The notes under the pieces were generated by a model. It made no database searches and had not been told where the DNA came from. It was given only the letters and a program-made list of their open reading frames with translations. The position numbers and the translations under genes were made by a program. Below are positions 34,011-46,378 of a stretch of 64,000 nucleotides of DNA, in pieces (the first letter of the stretch is position 1; every line of letters starts with the position of its first letter). Location: positions 6,204,491-6,268,490 of the forward strand of contig NC_051092.1 of assembly GCF_901709675.1 (NCBI RefSeq), written 5' to 3'. Origin of the DNA: Syngnathus acus. Lineage: Eukaryota > Chordata > Actinopteri > Syngnathiformes > Syngnathidae.

Positions 34011-35699
34011 TACCCCAAGTAAACAAATACATAGAAGGACAAATCACAAACATCAAAAAACATCTCATGGCATATGAAAATGTATTTTATCATATGTAAA
34101 TAGAGCACTTAAAGCTAAATAATGAAATATATTTTAAGGACACTGCTTTAACTGTGTGCATTTAAACCTGCTGACCATCACTGGCTGGCAAGTAATAACT
34201 GATGTTTTGCTAAGGGGTCAACGATGTATTTTAGTCCATAAAATTCACATCGCTCAAGTTTTATACACTATTTGTATTCTTCACCAATGTTCTGTACCAT
34301 ACAAAACCATTAAAATTTTTGCTTATTGTTTTTTGCTCAAACATTTAGCAGGGGATCAACCAATGGCTGTAAATTCAGCCTTTCCAAAGGAACCCATTCG
34401 TGTCCTTGAGGCTGAAGCGGCTCTAGTGCCTTTCTATCTCTTAAGAAGCATTGACGACAATCCATCCAAGATATGTAGAGCACTCTTAAGATGCAACTGA
34501 TGAAATGATGTGCTGAAAAAAAATAATTATACATACAAAAGTACATGAGCATAAAATAAAAAGAACATTTCACTACTTACAGATGCAAAACAGCGGGAGA
34601 TAAATGCAAATAAAATTATCCTCCATTTTGTATAAAAATGCAGACACTGGCGTGGGTGCTTCAGTGAAGGTTAAAAATGTATCCTACATAATAAAACTCC
34701 TCAATTGAATGAAAAGATGCTCAAGGCTTTGGTGAACTACAGTATAATACTCATGAATGCCATTCATTTTTCTTTTCTTCTAGTTCCCAATTTGTTGGAT
34801 TGATTTTTGCTCTCAAGTGTTATTTTAATTAGTTATTTCACATACAGATTTATTCATTTTGAAGTATAAGCAAAGCGTTAGTTATAGCTCAGTTTTCATT
34901 TGCCATCTGTTTAATTCTAAAGGCATACTTTACCACCTTTGCCAAATTATCGCGGCTCATAAAGCAAGGACAGCCTTTTATTGGTGACCTTATTAACAAG
35001 CTTTGCAATTTTTACATTTGACTTAACTGCAATCACAGCAACTATTTGGCACAACAATGCATCCATATGTAGATGTAGAGCACTACATCTGCAACATGGA
35101 AGAAATAATGAAGTCTGAAGCTTGTTAGCGGAAGAACTTTGAGGATGTTGCACATTATTTTATTTTATGGTATATTGTTGCCATTAACAACATGTGACAT
35201 AGATAACAGTTTTATCAGATCAACAAAATCTAGAAAATCTGGCCCATAATGCAGGTGAAGTGCATGATTTTGAGGCCGGCTACAAACATGGCTGGCATAG
35301 CAATGGTGGTAACTTCATTTCTTGCTGTCTTTTAATGAATAAAATGAGGCATAAATGAGAAAAAATTAGGCAAGGTGGATTTCTAACAACATGAGTGGCT
35401 TTGTTTAGTGCGCTAAACTTTTTCATCAAATGATTTTCTTAAAACCCTTTACATCATCTTTGTGAAAATAAAATGTGCTGACCACTTTTCTATCCATTTT
35501 ACTGAACAATAATATGACTTCCCTTTTATGCGTTATTGTTAATCCGCGTTTAATTCACCGCACTTTCTCAATATGTATTTCTTTAGCTTTCACCATTTGA
35601 ACAAGAGTGATTATTTACAATGGCTCACATATGGTGGAGCTGTTCATGTGAGTGCAAAAGGTTGACATTGTCTATGAATGTCAGCCCACATTCTCGAAA

Positions 35700-36015
35700 C
35701 ATGCATCCATCCATTATCTGTACCACTTGTCCCCACGGGGGTCACGGGCGTGCTGGAGCCTATCCCAGCCGTCATCGAGCAGTAGGCGGGGAACACCCTA
35801 AACCAGTTGCCAGCCAATTGCAGGGCACACAGAGACAAACAACCATTTGCACTCGCACTCACACCTATGGCCAATTTGGAGTGCTCAATCGGCCGACCAA
35901 GCATGTTTTTGGAATGTGGGAGGAAACCGGAGGACCCGGAGAAAACCCACGCAGGCACGGGAAGAACATGCAAACTCCACACATGGGGGGCCGGAGGTGG
36001 AATCAAACCCGCACG
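35700..36015 (-). mobile_element. tRNA-derived SINE-like repeat, copy 1 (minus strand)
   Basis: On the minus strand it shares the body of the copy at 46379: a GTTTGCATGTTCT-like segment, the GAGCACTCCAAATTG region, CCCCGCCTACTGC and GGGATAGGCTCCAGC, ending in an ATGG-type tail (seen here as CATCCATCCATT). The head is short. Confidence 0.75.
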
Positions 36016-36165
36016 AATGAACAAATGAATGAATAAATGAATTGTAACGTGTGAAAATTATATGAAAATAACCCAGAAAGAAATCTAACATGAAACTAAA
36101 ATTTAAAATTAGACCGTAGGAAAAAGTACAATTTATTTATTCCCACTGCTTACACATACAAATCT

Positions 36166-36414
36166 CGTATTTTCCGGACTATAAGACGCTACTTTTTGCA
36201 CAAGCTTTGAACCCTGGGCTTATAGTCCAGTGCATCTGATCTATGGATTTTTCATTTTTTTTCATGATTTGTGCATATTCTCTTATATATGGAAATTAAA
36301 CATTAAAACACCTGCGGTTTATAGTCCAGAGCGTCTTATATATATATATTCCCCTTTCATTTTACCTGGTGCGTCTTATATTCGGGCGCAAGTTATAGTC
36401 CAGAAATTATGGTA
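36166..36414. mobile_element. MITE, longer relative of the 13360/33507 family
   Basis: Begins CGTATTTTCCGGACTATAAG and ends TATAGTCCAGAAATTATGGT. The interior repeats GCGTCTTATA and TTATAGTCC motifs in both directions. The ends have diverged more than in the other copies. Confidence 0.7.
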
Positions 36415-37705
36415 ATCGCACTAAAACGATATTGTGACATTGTGAGTTACGGAGACAAAGTGATATTCATATTCAGCAGATTCAAAGCACAGTTCCATTT
36501 TGCCATTACAATCAAGTGTTTAAGGCCTCCAGGCACCAGGTCTGTTAATAAAACATAAGAAAACTAGGTGAGGTCATTTTTGTGCTCTGACTGATACTGC
36601 GTTGAATATTGGACCGCCTTTGTGTGGCAGGAGTCGCACATGTTGCCACACATGTATGTCACACACAGGCAGTGTTTTCATGGCGCACATGTGTCTCAGC
36701 TGCATACGGATATGTATGTGTGAATCCGTGAATATTTCTTCTAAACATGCTGCAGGGTGGAATGCAGTGTGGCTGCTCCGGCTCTGCTATGTGCTTGTGG
36801 TGTAGGGTTTCAGTAGGTGTTCCAGGCTGTGACCCTGGCATATCTGTTTGTTGTATGTCACAGCCCCTCCCTTTAGGGAGATGACAGTCCAGCTTCGCCT
36901 GAGGGAATGAAACCTGAGATAGGCAGAGCTTAGTAATAGACAACAACTCCTTTATGGGGCGACCGCTTGCTGCATTCAGAGATCTGCAGAGCAAGAGAGA
37001 AAGAAGATTTTCTGGTTAGGGCAGTGGCTCCCTGCTGTGCATTCCCTTTCATGGGGGGCACATACGGTAAAGCCACACTAAATAAGTGCCCATTTCATAT
37101 ACAGCTAAAACAGTGAGAAGAGCTTCGAAATGTCAGATAAAAGCATCTTCTTGGTAGCCGGCGTAGCAGTTAATGGGTGTAGCATACTCAAAGGAAAAAG
37201 GAAAAGGTGTATTTTAAGAACGTAATTTCATTTTATTATTTATTGCTATTTTTTTTCAAGATTTTTCATTTCCCACAAGCATGTAAACAACAAAAAAAAC
37301 ATTACACAAAAATTACATATGTTACATGAAGTATTCCAATTTTTTTTATGAATTTCATCACCAACATTTTTGAAAAACAGACCATTTGTTTGTTTGTTAC
37401 GTTTCGTAGCTCACATTTTCTGCTTTTTGCAACCCTGTTACAGATACTCAGGCACCTGAAAAATGGAAGTATTTTAGGGTTAGTTCCAGATAATATTTAG
37501 GAGCTGCAAACTACAGTTACACAAGTTTTGTTCCTAATACAATAATAATTTATCAAACCAGTACATATTTCTGTAATTTGTGAATCAATTGCACTGGTCA
37601 ACAGCAAATGTTAATCAGAAATGGTTTTACTATGTGTCACTGAATGTATTTTTTGATGCTGGATAAAAAAAAAAAAAAAAAAATTGTGGGAGTATATCAG
37701 CTTTC

Positions 37706-38040
37706 GTCCGCCTCACAGTTAGGAGGGTGCGGGTTCGATTCCACCTCCGGCCCTCCCTGTGTGGAGTTTGCATGTTCTCCCCGGGCCCGTGTGGGTTTTC
37801 TCCGGGCACTCCGGTTTCCTCCCACATCCCAAAAACATGCTTGGTAGGCCGATTGAGCACTCCAAATGGTCCCTAGGTGTGAGTGCGAGTGCGAATGGTT
37901 GTTTGTCTCTGTGTGCCCTGCGATTGGCTGGCGACCGGTTCAGGGTGTCCCCCGCCTACTGCCCGATGACTGCTGGGATAGGCTCCAGCTCACCCGCGAC
38001 CCCCGTGGGGACTAAGCGGTACAGAAAATGGATGGATGGA
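37706..38040 (+). mobile_element. tRNA-derived SINE-like repeat, copy 2, 5'-truncated, with target duplication
   Basis: Starts in the tRNA-like head (GTCCGCCTCACAG, then the B-box-like GGTTCGATTCC) and ends in GGATGGATGGA. It is flanked by an exact 13-bp direct repeat, TATATCAGCTTTC, at 37693-37705 and 38041-38053. This is the mark of insertion by a LINE-type enzyme. Confidence 0.9.
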
Positions 38041-38262
38041 TATATCAGCTTTCATGAGTTTATTTTTTTCGTTTTAAGTTTGATCAATAAAAGCTTGAAC
38101 AATACGTTTTTTATTATACATTGTAATTTATAGCTGAGATGAAATAAAATTCTACCTTTTGCTGAAACTTACTCTAAATTCATAAGTTACAAAATACATA
38201 ACAGCTTTCACAGCGCAGCTTGCAAATGATTGACAATCTCTCTGCATCCCGTTCAACTAAAC

Positions 38263-38500
38263 CAGAGGTCGGGAACCTTTTTGGCGGACACAGCCATAAA
38301 TGCCCATTTTTTTTAAAAATAATTTCCCGTGAGAGCCATATCATTTTAAAAAGAAACGACAGGTTAAATACAATTAAATGCATGTATTTTAATTAAGACC
38401 AACGATTTTTTGAGTGTACTAATGTATTCTTTTTAATAACGTTTTTAACGTCGTCAAAAGAGCCATATCTGCCTTGCGAGCCATAGGTTCACGACCCCTG
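38263..38500. mobile_element. hAT MITE with exact 8-bp target duplication, 238 bp
   Basis: Starts CAGAGGTCGGGAACCTTTTT and ends GGTTCACGACCCCTG, whose inverse matches the start. AACTAAAC is repeated exactly on both sides (38255-38262 and 38501-38508), the 8-bp duplication typical of hAT elements. Confidence 0.92.
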
Positions 38501-39949
38501 AACTAAACTGTCTCACGCCGTGGCCAGGTTCTTCAAATGCTGCACTTCAACCGCCAATTAACCAACTCAGTAATTTCAAAAGAGCTTTGAAATCCAGCCA
38601 AGAAATGCGGCCTTCTCTCTGAATTGATTTTGTAGAGTATAATCAGCTGTTTTCATTATTTTGTTGGCTTGTTATATTTACATATTTTGGAGACAAAAGA
38701 GCAAGTAAATTTCAGACACATGTGCTTTGGCATTTGCATATGTTACATACAGAACTTCCAACTTATAAGAAAATGAAAACTGGATTTACTACTTCAAATA
38801 CAGGTTTGTCGTTACAGATGTTCCTTATGCAGCAAGCCTGCTTTGTGTAATATGTGGCAACTGTCTGGCAAAACAGCTTTGGCAAATGGAGTCGAGTGTC
38901 TTTAACTTCGCAAGATGGGAAAGTCTCAATGAGGGGAAAAAAAGTTCAGGGATCCCACTAATTGAGTCAGATTTTCCATAATTTGCTTTTATGGCCACAA
39001 CATTGGCCCATGAGCCAAAACAAAAGCATAGCAACAGAAAAAAATATGAACAACATAATCTCTTTCTTTCAATAGTTTTCATCTTTAATTTATTCAATAC
39101 AATGTCAATTTTGTTTGTAATAAATGCATTTCTGTGTGTGGCTGTGTATTATATTTTCAATCTAAATGCTGTTCATAGGGTTACACTTGGTTGCAACGCC
39201 AAGTGCGTGATAGCCACTCGCTCGCTTTTTTTTATTTTACTTTCCCGTAACAGTCGAACACATTGCAATTGCCTGTAACAAAGCAGGACCAAACCGTAAC
39301 ACTTGGCATCATACAGATACTATGTATGTGTGGCCAATGTTGTGGTTATCTTCATTTCTCAATAAAAGTGTTATGAAGACCTGAAAAGCACTAACTTCAA
39401 TTAAATGTGTCCTGACTGTCCTCGGCAGCTGGCAATGTTCTTAAGTGGCAGAAGGAATCTCAGTTGACATTTTGTATAGTCTCTATTATGGCCCTAAGAA
39501 AGAGTTTACTTGTGATCTGGATGACGCAATGGGGTTTCACAAACAATTGGAAAGGTCAGAGCGGAAAATAAAATAGAACGGAACAGAATAGAACTTTATT
39601 GTCAGTGGCACAGAAACAATTATGCCCCCAGATGAAGCGGTTATACGGATTTCTTTAAATACGAGCAAGAGCTTTAAATTAAAATCCTAAAATGACAAAT
39701 CATTTGTCATAGTGGTTCAATTCTCAAATCAACTAAATGTCTGTGTGTCATAATACGTGTTGCTTTTGGCATTATTTCCTTAATGTGTGTTTGTGTTTTG
39801 ACTGACTTCCTGCTGCTGCTGGCTCAAGTTTGTATTGAAGCAGCCTAGTGGGCGGGGCTGGTTTTTTTTCTTTTAATGCATCAATGATTGAAATCTGCCT
39901 AGCAACAAGTGGCGGCCAAGACTTGTATTTATTGGTTTACTGTTATTAT

Positions 39950-40308
39950 TATCCACCCTTTATCTTAACTGCTTATCCTCCCTCACAAGGGTTGCGGGTG
40001 TACTGGCGTCTCTGTTGACTTCAGGCAGTAGGCGGGGGACACCCTGAACCGGTTGACAAACAATCGCAGGGTACCCAGAGACGAACAACCATCAGCATTC
40101 ACGCCTATGGGCAATTTGGAGTGTTCAATCGGCCAACCATGCCTGATTTTGGAATCTGGGAGGAAAGCGGAGGACCCGGAAGAAACCCACACAAGCACGG
40201 GGAGAACATGCAGATCCAACACAGGAAGGCCGGAGCCAGAATTGAACCCTGCAGCTCTGAGCTGTGAGGCGACGTGCTAATCGGTGAGTCACCGTGCCGA
40301 CAATTATA
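39950..40308 (-). mobile_element. tRNA-derived SINE-like repeat, copy 3 (minus strand)
   Basis: On the minus strand the order is a tRNA-like head (CACGGTGACTCACCGATTAG), then the GTTCAATTCTGG region, GTCCTCCGCTTTCCTCCC, GAACACTCCAAATTGCCC and GGTTCAGGGTGTCCCCCGCC. It is diverged and has no clear flanking duplication. Confidence 0.75.
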
Positions 40309-40819
40309 TTATGATCATTATTATTGTCTCTTTTTTTCCCCAGTAAATGACATTATGTACAACAACCAATGAAATATTTCTCTATTGCATTTGCCAAATA
40401 TTAGATATTTTAAAACCTTAACTAGAGAATATTTTGTTCTAATTTAAATGTGTACATTTATAAAATAATAATGAAACAATAAAAAAAAATCTTTTCAATA
40501 GTTTAATTTTGCTTAATAGCTGGGCAACTTGTCTTTATGTAGCGTGTCAAGGAAAATGTTCCAGCCTGCTCTGCTGTCAGTGTTTTTATTTGACGCTGGG
40601 TGGATTTGCTGTCAGCTGCCTGCTCTCATTCTCTTGGTCCATTGAAAAGAGTTTGGGCGCTTTTCTTTTGTTGTTCAACACAGCCGTGTGCCTCCACTAC
40701 AGTCAGGCCGCTTCCCCCCCCTCCTCCCCGGCCAGCTCTTTTTTCCGCCACCCATCCTCCCATCTCTCACTCACTCACTCATTCGCTCACTCCATTTCAT
40801 CCATCCAGGGTGACGCCAG

Positions 40820-41057
40820 TCACCCCGCCCCGTTCAACCCAGTCCACCGCGTTCATTTCATTCCTGCTCCCATTCCGCGCATATTTCGCATCCTTGGAAA
40901 GACCCGGCGTATTTTACGCACTCGGCGCGCCCGATCCCCCGTCAGACCAAATCCGAGTGGACGATCGTGAGTTGCCAGGAGACCTCACACACGCAGCGGA
41001 TGCACCCGTGTGAGGAAAAGTGTGGGAATTTAGCAAGAATCAACCAATTGAATCGGG
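40820..41057 (+). other. tead1: Candidate non-coding first exon of tead1
   Basis: The CpG-rich stretch ends at a consensus donor, GG|GTAAGT, with the GT at 41058-41059. No long conserved frame crosses it, as expected of a 5' UTR exon. It would splice to the acceptor at 53967-53968. The 5' boundary is arbitrary. Confidence 0.4.
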
Positions 41058-41464
41058 GTAAGTTATCCAGGAGGAGTCCCCCTCCTCCGCTTTTTGCTTG
41101 TAAACGGACGTCAGCTTCAAGTGCTCACTGACGCTTCGAAACACTTTCGTCTTCATTGAGAGAAATTTAAACTCACTCGCATCAAGCACACATTTGAAAG
41201 TGTTTCTCCAAGAATGCGAACGTATACGTAATGTTTGTCGTGGCCGCCGATGTCGCTTTCGTTCCACTATTAGTTGGCGTTTCCCAAGATGCAAATATCG
41301 TTTCCTTACCGAAATGGGCGCCTTTGCGCTCTTTCTTAACAGTTTGTTTATGCATTGGCTAATTCGCGGAAACAAATGCAGACGGCGCCGAAACACGCTG
41401 GTAGTTTGCAAAGCTTGGCGTCAATGGAGGACTTGTTGCATCGGCGGCTTTTCTCTTGGTCGAC

Positions 41465-41530
41465 AGGCAGGCAGCGAGGAAGGGGGAGGGAGGGAGAGAG
41501 GAGGGGAGGGAGACAGCCAGGCAAGCGTCA
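41465..41530. repeat. Purine-rich (GGGA/GGCAG) tract
   Basis: Strand-asymmetric G/A run with several GGG blocks at the 3' edge of the CpG-rich region. Confidence 0.6.
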
Positions 41531-42627
41531 GGCAGGCCCCAGGCAGCCACGACTCGCACAGGCCACAGACTCAGCACAAAAAGCACCAAAAAGACTTTAA
41601 AGGTGAAACTCACTTGCTATGTCTCAAGGAAGTGTCTCTTTGTTATCTCTTTGTGAATTTGCTGAATTCATATTAAAACCCGGTTGACTAAAACGCAAAT
41701 GCTTTTTCTTCAATATAGCCAGACAATCACCTGTTGTTTGGTTTTTCTTCTTTTTTTATATTAATGGATGACTGTTTGTATAGTTGTCATGCAATGCATA
41801 TTAGGATCCCCAAGTACTTATTAACAAGTTAGAAATAAATAAAATACAATTCAAGTAAATAATGTTTTAGTGACCAAGGCATACTCCACTTTTCACTCAA
41901 TTTGAGTAGACTGGCAAGCAGTGCAGAAAATGGATTCAGAACTGGTAAATTCAGTTGTTACATTAAAATACCATAGTTTTGTGAGCTATTGTTTGAGTTT
42001 CTCTTGCATGGGTAATTAATAAAGGTCTCTCTAGTACTACATAGTTTGAAATCCATAGTGAAATACTCTCAGTATGTATTTGTGTAGTATCGATATATAT
42101 TTTTGTAGTATAAAGGCTATCAGCAGTATCAAGTAGAAATGAAAACAATATATCCCCCAAATCACATTCCCGGGTTCTTTAATAACAGTAGATGTATTTT
42201 GCACATTTAGTCAAACATCCGAGATGTGCGAGTGAATTGTTTTGTAGCCTGGGACATTACAGTATTAATGTGTGGTAATGAGCATTTCCTTGCTTGAATA
42301 AGGGTTATTTATCTAATTTCTTATTGATGAAAAGTGGTTAGAACCAGTGAGTGCATGTATTGAAGACGATCCACAACAACAATCCACGCCATACAATTGA
42401 CAGAATTCCTAATTGTCATCATTACATCAGTTAATAGCCATCATTAAGATGTCATGTACTGTATAATCAATTTGAGATTTAAACTAGAAGGAGTTTTGAA
42501 GTGTAAAAGAAGACTTAAAATGAATTCTTTAAATGTAGGATTTTTTACTTGTTACACACATTCACAGTTACAGTACATGCTTTATTCCTACTTGGGAATT
42601 ATTATTAGTACTGTCTTAGCTGTAAAA

Positions 42628-42662
42628 GTGTGTGTGTGCGTGCGCGTGTGTGTGTGTGTGTG
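42628..42662. repeat. (TG)n microsatellite
   Basis: TG run with a few GC steps. Another shorter TG tract is at about 42830-42865 and a C-rich run at 42752-42778. Confidence 0.85.
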
Positions 42663-42960
42663 TTAGTTCATTGTCTTTGCTGTGTCCAGGCTTGGAGTGT
42701 ACAAAGCTTTTCAGTCACCCTGGGCAAACAGCTCCCCCCACCGACTTTCCTGCCCTCCCCCACCCCCCCCACCCCCCCTCTTCATTCCGTTGACATCTGT
42801 TTTGAGTGGTTTGTGCACCTGTAGACTGTGTGTGCGTGTGTGTGTGTGCACGCTCGTGTGTGTGTTAAGAAGGGGAGGACGATAAGGGGAGGTGCAGAAT
42901 GCAAATCCAGGCGTTTATTCAGGGACTAAGCAACGCAGACCGGCTGACTAACGACCATTT

Positions 42961-42967
42961 GGTGTGC

Positions 42968-43010
<43 letters not shown>
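42961..43010. repeat. (TG)n microsatellite
   Basis: Nearly pure TG run of about 45 bp at its core. Confidence 0.9.
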
Positions 43011-43015
<5 letters not shown>

Positions 43016-43608
43016 CTTGCTGTCCCGGCCAGGCAGGTCTATTGTTGCAGCAGCAACAGGCGTTGGTGTATGAGGACGCACCATATGGCCTCTGTGTGCT
43101 TTAGTCACAACTGCTGTGTACTTGTGCATGTTTGTGTGTGTATTCATGTACCAAACCAATGCGGTCTCAGTATGGTGGACTTGCTCGCTGCAAGCTGCTC
43201 CCTTTTGTGTCATCTGTCGTCTCATTTCTTGACACAAGGACAAAATCTGGCATGCAGACCTCTATTTTTTTTTTAAACATCAGATTTAGTCTGCCTTACT
43301 GGCAAAAGCTTTGAGCAGAATATTTCCTGCTGTTCACATCAACAGGTGTCAGGTGATAATAAAGCTGGGAATGAACCCTTGTTTTGCTCATTTGTTAATT
43401 ACATAATTCTTATTTAAAACACTTGACCTCAACCTGAAATAGCTGTAATTCCATAATCACAATGAAGCAGCTTGCTATAATATAATGATTTTTTTTTATG
43501 CTAGTTTCCACTTCTTAAATAGGGATCAGTGTGGTACTTAATGGACAGGCAGTTTGTGTAAATATAAGTGAACTATTTACAGTATGTGATGAAATTTAGG
43601 GAGCAGGA

Positions 43609-43800
43609 GAGACCGTTTATAAGATGTGGAGTGACTGGGTGGGATCTGAGGGGTGCATGGGGCAATGAGAGTAAGTGGGGAGGGGGTAGGTTTTGGTGTG
43701 GGAGTTTGGTAGGCTTTGTTTAGGGGATAGGGGGAACAATGGGCATCCTCCTGGGTGGGGTGGGTAGGAGAGGTGGGGATGGGTTGGGGGGTTAGTTTGT
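43609..43800 (+). repeat. G-rich tract with many GGG/GGGG runs
   Basis: About 190 bases whose + strand is G-rich with little C, with more than ten runs of three or more G separated by short loops (for example GGGTGGGGTGGGTAGG near 43755). It is compatible with several G-quadruplexes. Confidence 0.75.
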
Positions 43801-45589
43801 GGCTGCAGGAGGACAGCAGAGCCTGTGCTAGCTTGTCGGACTGTGCCGGCACCCTGTCACTCCTCTCCTGTAGTCTTTGTGTCTGTGTCTTTCAGTCTGT
43901 CGCCAATAGCCACTAATGACATTTGACCCACAATGCACCTCTTTCACCTCTGCCTTTGGAGCGTTCATGATAACAATCTCATACAATATTGCAATATTTA
44001 GGGTGATTGTACAATTTATTGCAGAGTAAGCTTTGGTGATGTGCAGTGGTGGGCCCGCCGGTCTGTCATTGTAATTTTAGCCCTTCTTCGTCGAGATTTA
44101 GGTAATACTTTTCTTCAAATGGGTTTTGGTCACAGTATTTTGTTCAACTGTTGCACTCAAAAGATTAGGTATTAATAGCTAATGCCGTTGCCGTGTTATG
44201 GCAATATATACTTTACCATCTGTGTGTGACAGGAAAGAAAGTATGTCTCTGACACTATAATAGTAAAAAGAATCACCATCATCAGAATACAGAATAGAAT
44301 TCAAAGGCAAAATCCTTTCTCTCTAATTTGGTATTCATCACGATTTGCAAAAAGGTTTCATTTTATATTGTTATTGCGTCCGGTTCTATACACTTAGAAC
44401 ATAAGGACAGCAGACTGACGGCTCATTGCTAGGTCGGCTGAAGACAACAAACCAAGGTTGGACTAGGAAGGAATCAGGCAACAGAGTGAGCTGTTTCTCA
44501 GCTAGGAGGGTTCATCGTGTCAGCTCAGCCAGCCGGGAAAGTAAGCAAGATGGAGCTGAAATCCCCACTTCCTGTTCGCCTCATGCTGGGCTCAGGAAAC
44601 AAGAGTTTGATTCAGGCTTCCCAGTGAGGGTTAGTCACTCCGGTTTATCTGATGGCAACAAGCCAAAAAGCAACAGACGCAGGACAACACAGATCAAGAT
44701 AAATTACGAGAAATATCCAAATAATTATCCAAAATCTCTGAAAAAAGATAACTAATTAAAGTGCAACTAATTTTGACATGTATGTCATGTACACAGTCTT
44801 TAAGACAGTTTTCAAGCAGTAAGGAGAATTTTTTTTTTTCCTGAAATTAATTTATGTAGGTTAAAAATGTAGATTTAAAAAAAAAAAAAGGTTTCACTTC
44901 ATTTCACATGTTGCATAAATTAGCTGATGAGGGACACGATAGTAAACGCTACCTGTTGATCAAGACTAACAGGAAAGTCTATTATGAGGTTGTTCAGGCT
45001 GACGAGCAGACGAGTAAAATGACGGCAGATTGTGTGTCGGCGAAATGTGCTTCAAACTGCATTTCCATTTCAAAACACAATAAATGTTATGCGTGTTTTG
45101 TTTATGTGACTGAAGCCATTGCGATAAATCTTTTGAACGGCTTATTGAGCGCATGTAAACAGAGTCAGTTTTCAACTAGCAGGTGAAGGTAAAGGAATGC
45201 AATTTTTTTCAGAATGGTTCGAATAAATGTGTAGCATTTTGGGAAACAACTCTTTGGTAGCGACCAACAATCTGTGTCTATTTAATGACATTTTATTTTG
45301 TCAAGTAAGAATGTGCATACACAATTACAATGTCATAAACATCCAAATACATTTCAAATAATGGCATGTGCAGTGATTTAAATCATAGCAAGCCATCAGA
45401 ATATTTTCAACTCACTTTTATCATACCAGTCTTCATTTTGGCTTGGCATCCGAAAGATATGAGAATGACCTTTTTAGAAATATCAAAACTATTGACACCC
45501 CATAGAGACATTTTTTTTTCATTAAAATTCCTGTAAGACCTGAAGGGAAATTAAACACTTTGGTATTTACCTCTATTTTTTTGAGAACC

Positions 45590-45765
45590 AAAACTAACAT
45601 TTGCAGGCGTGCAAGGACAGACGTCAGGAATAATCTGCAGGCACACAAATGGTGAGTGACTATACACATCTGAGGTGAAATTGGGTAGTTAGGTGCCTTG
45701 CTGAAGGGCACCTTGACAGTAGTCAGGGACTGGACCATCATCTCGCCAGCCACTAGTTGCTATAT
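45590..45765. repeat. Dispersed fish repeat fragment (GGTGCCTTGCTGAAGGGCAC type)
   Basis: The segment around 45690-45720 matches by recall a short repeat common in teleost genomes (AGGTGCCTTGCTGAAGGGCA). The boundaries are not visible. Confidence 0.4.
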
Positions 45766-46378
45766 TTACATGAGCCATGATCCATCAATTCCAAACCGAG
45801 CTAATGCTGCTTCAAATTTTGTTAGCCTTTGAGCACCAGAACCATGAACCAAAGAATATCTCCTGATATGAAAAAAAAAATAATACAGCACAAGTAGCGA
45901 CAAACATTTTCCTTGATGAATCTCTGCAACGAAATGAGATGAAAGGAACATAAATCCTCTCCAGCATTTCTGAGGACATTGGCCAAAACTGAATAGCACC
46001 AAATGCATGCGACCACATCGAGAAGTGTGGAAAAAGTGAATGTCTGTATACGTGCACAAAAATTTACTGTTTTATTTGTAAAACTTTGAGGCACCTTTTA
46101 AAGTGTTTGCATTTTTAGGCTGCAAAAATCCGATGAAATCAGAAATTCTAAATTCAATTGAATGAAAAAAGAGACAATCTAAACAAAAAATGTTTTCATT
46201 TAATAAATGTGTTTCGTAAACAGACCCCATACATTTTAACAATACAATCGCTATCATAACGTAGCCTCTCAACTTTGGCTTTCAACAAAATTTTCACATA
46301 CATGTGCATGGACTGTATTGGATCTTCAACAAGTGTAATAGTGCAATAAATATTAGGTCGATCACTTCTTCATCAGAT

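Larger units (their letters stand above)
31977..40680. other. Intergenic region between parva and tead1
   Basis: I see no conserved coding exon on either strand. It holds MITEs (33507, 36166), a pogo/Tigger-like element (33674), three SINE-like copies (35700, 37706, 39950) and one hAT MITE (38263). The frames between repeats are short and match no family I know. Confidence 0.55.
40700..41620 (+). promoter_or_regulatory. tead1: CpG-rich region, candidate tead1 promoter
   Basis: Between about 40800 and 41057 I count roughly two dozen CpG in 260 bases, far above the AT-rich surroundings; CpG stays common to about 41470. Two CATTCC motifs (CATTCCT at 40859-40865 and CATTCCG at 40871-40877) match the M-CAT site that TEAD proteins bind, and an ATGCAAAT octamer lies at 41290-41297. 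Assigning the region to tead1 is inferred from position and strand; no start site can be read. Confidence 0.55.

Noticed and set aside
35644-36036. Frames of 120-140 codons on both strands
   Set aside because: They coincide with a SINE-like repeat copy; the same frames recur in the other copies.
44426-44755. 109-codon + strand frame
   Set aside because: Low complexity, no recognised family, no splice context; probably chance.
45433-46094. Several overlapping minus-strand frames
   Set aside because: Overlap a dispersed repeat fragment and each other in different frames; no family resemblance.
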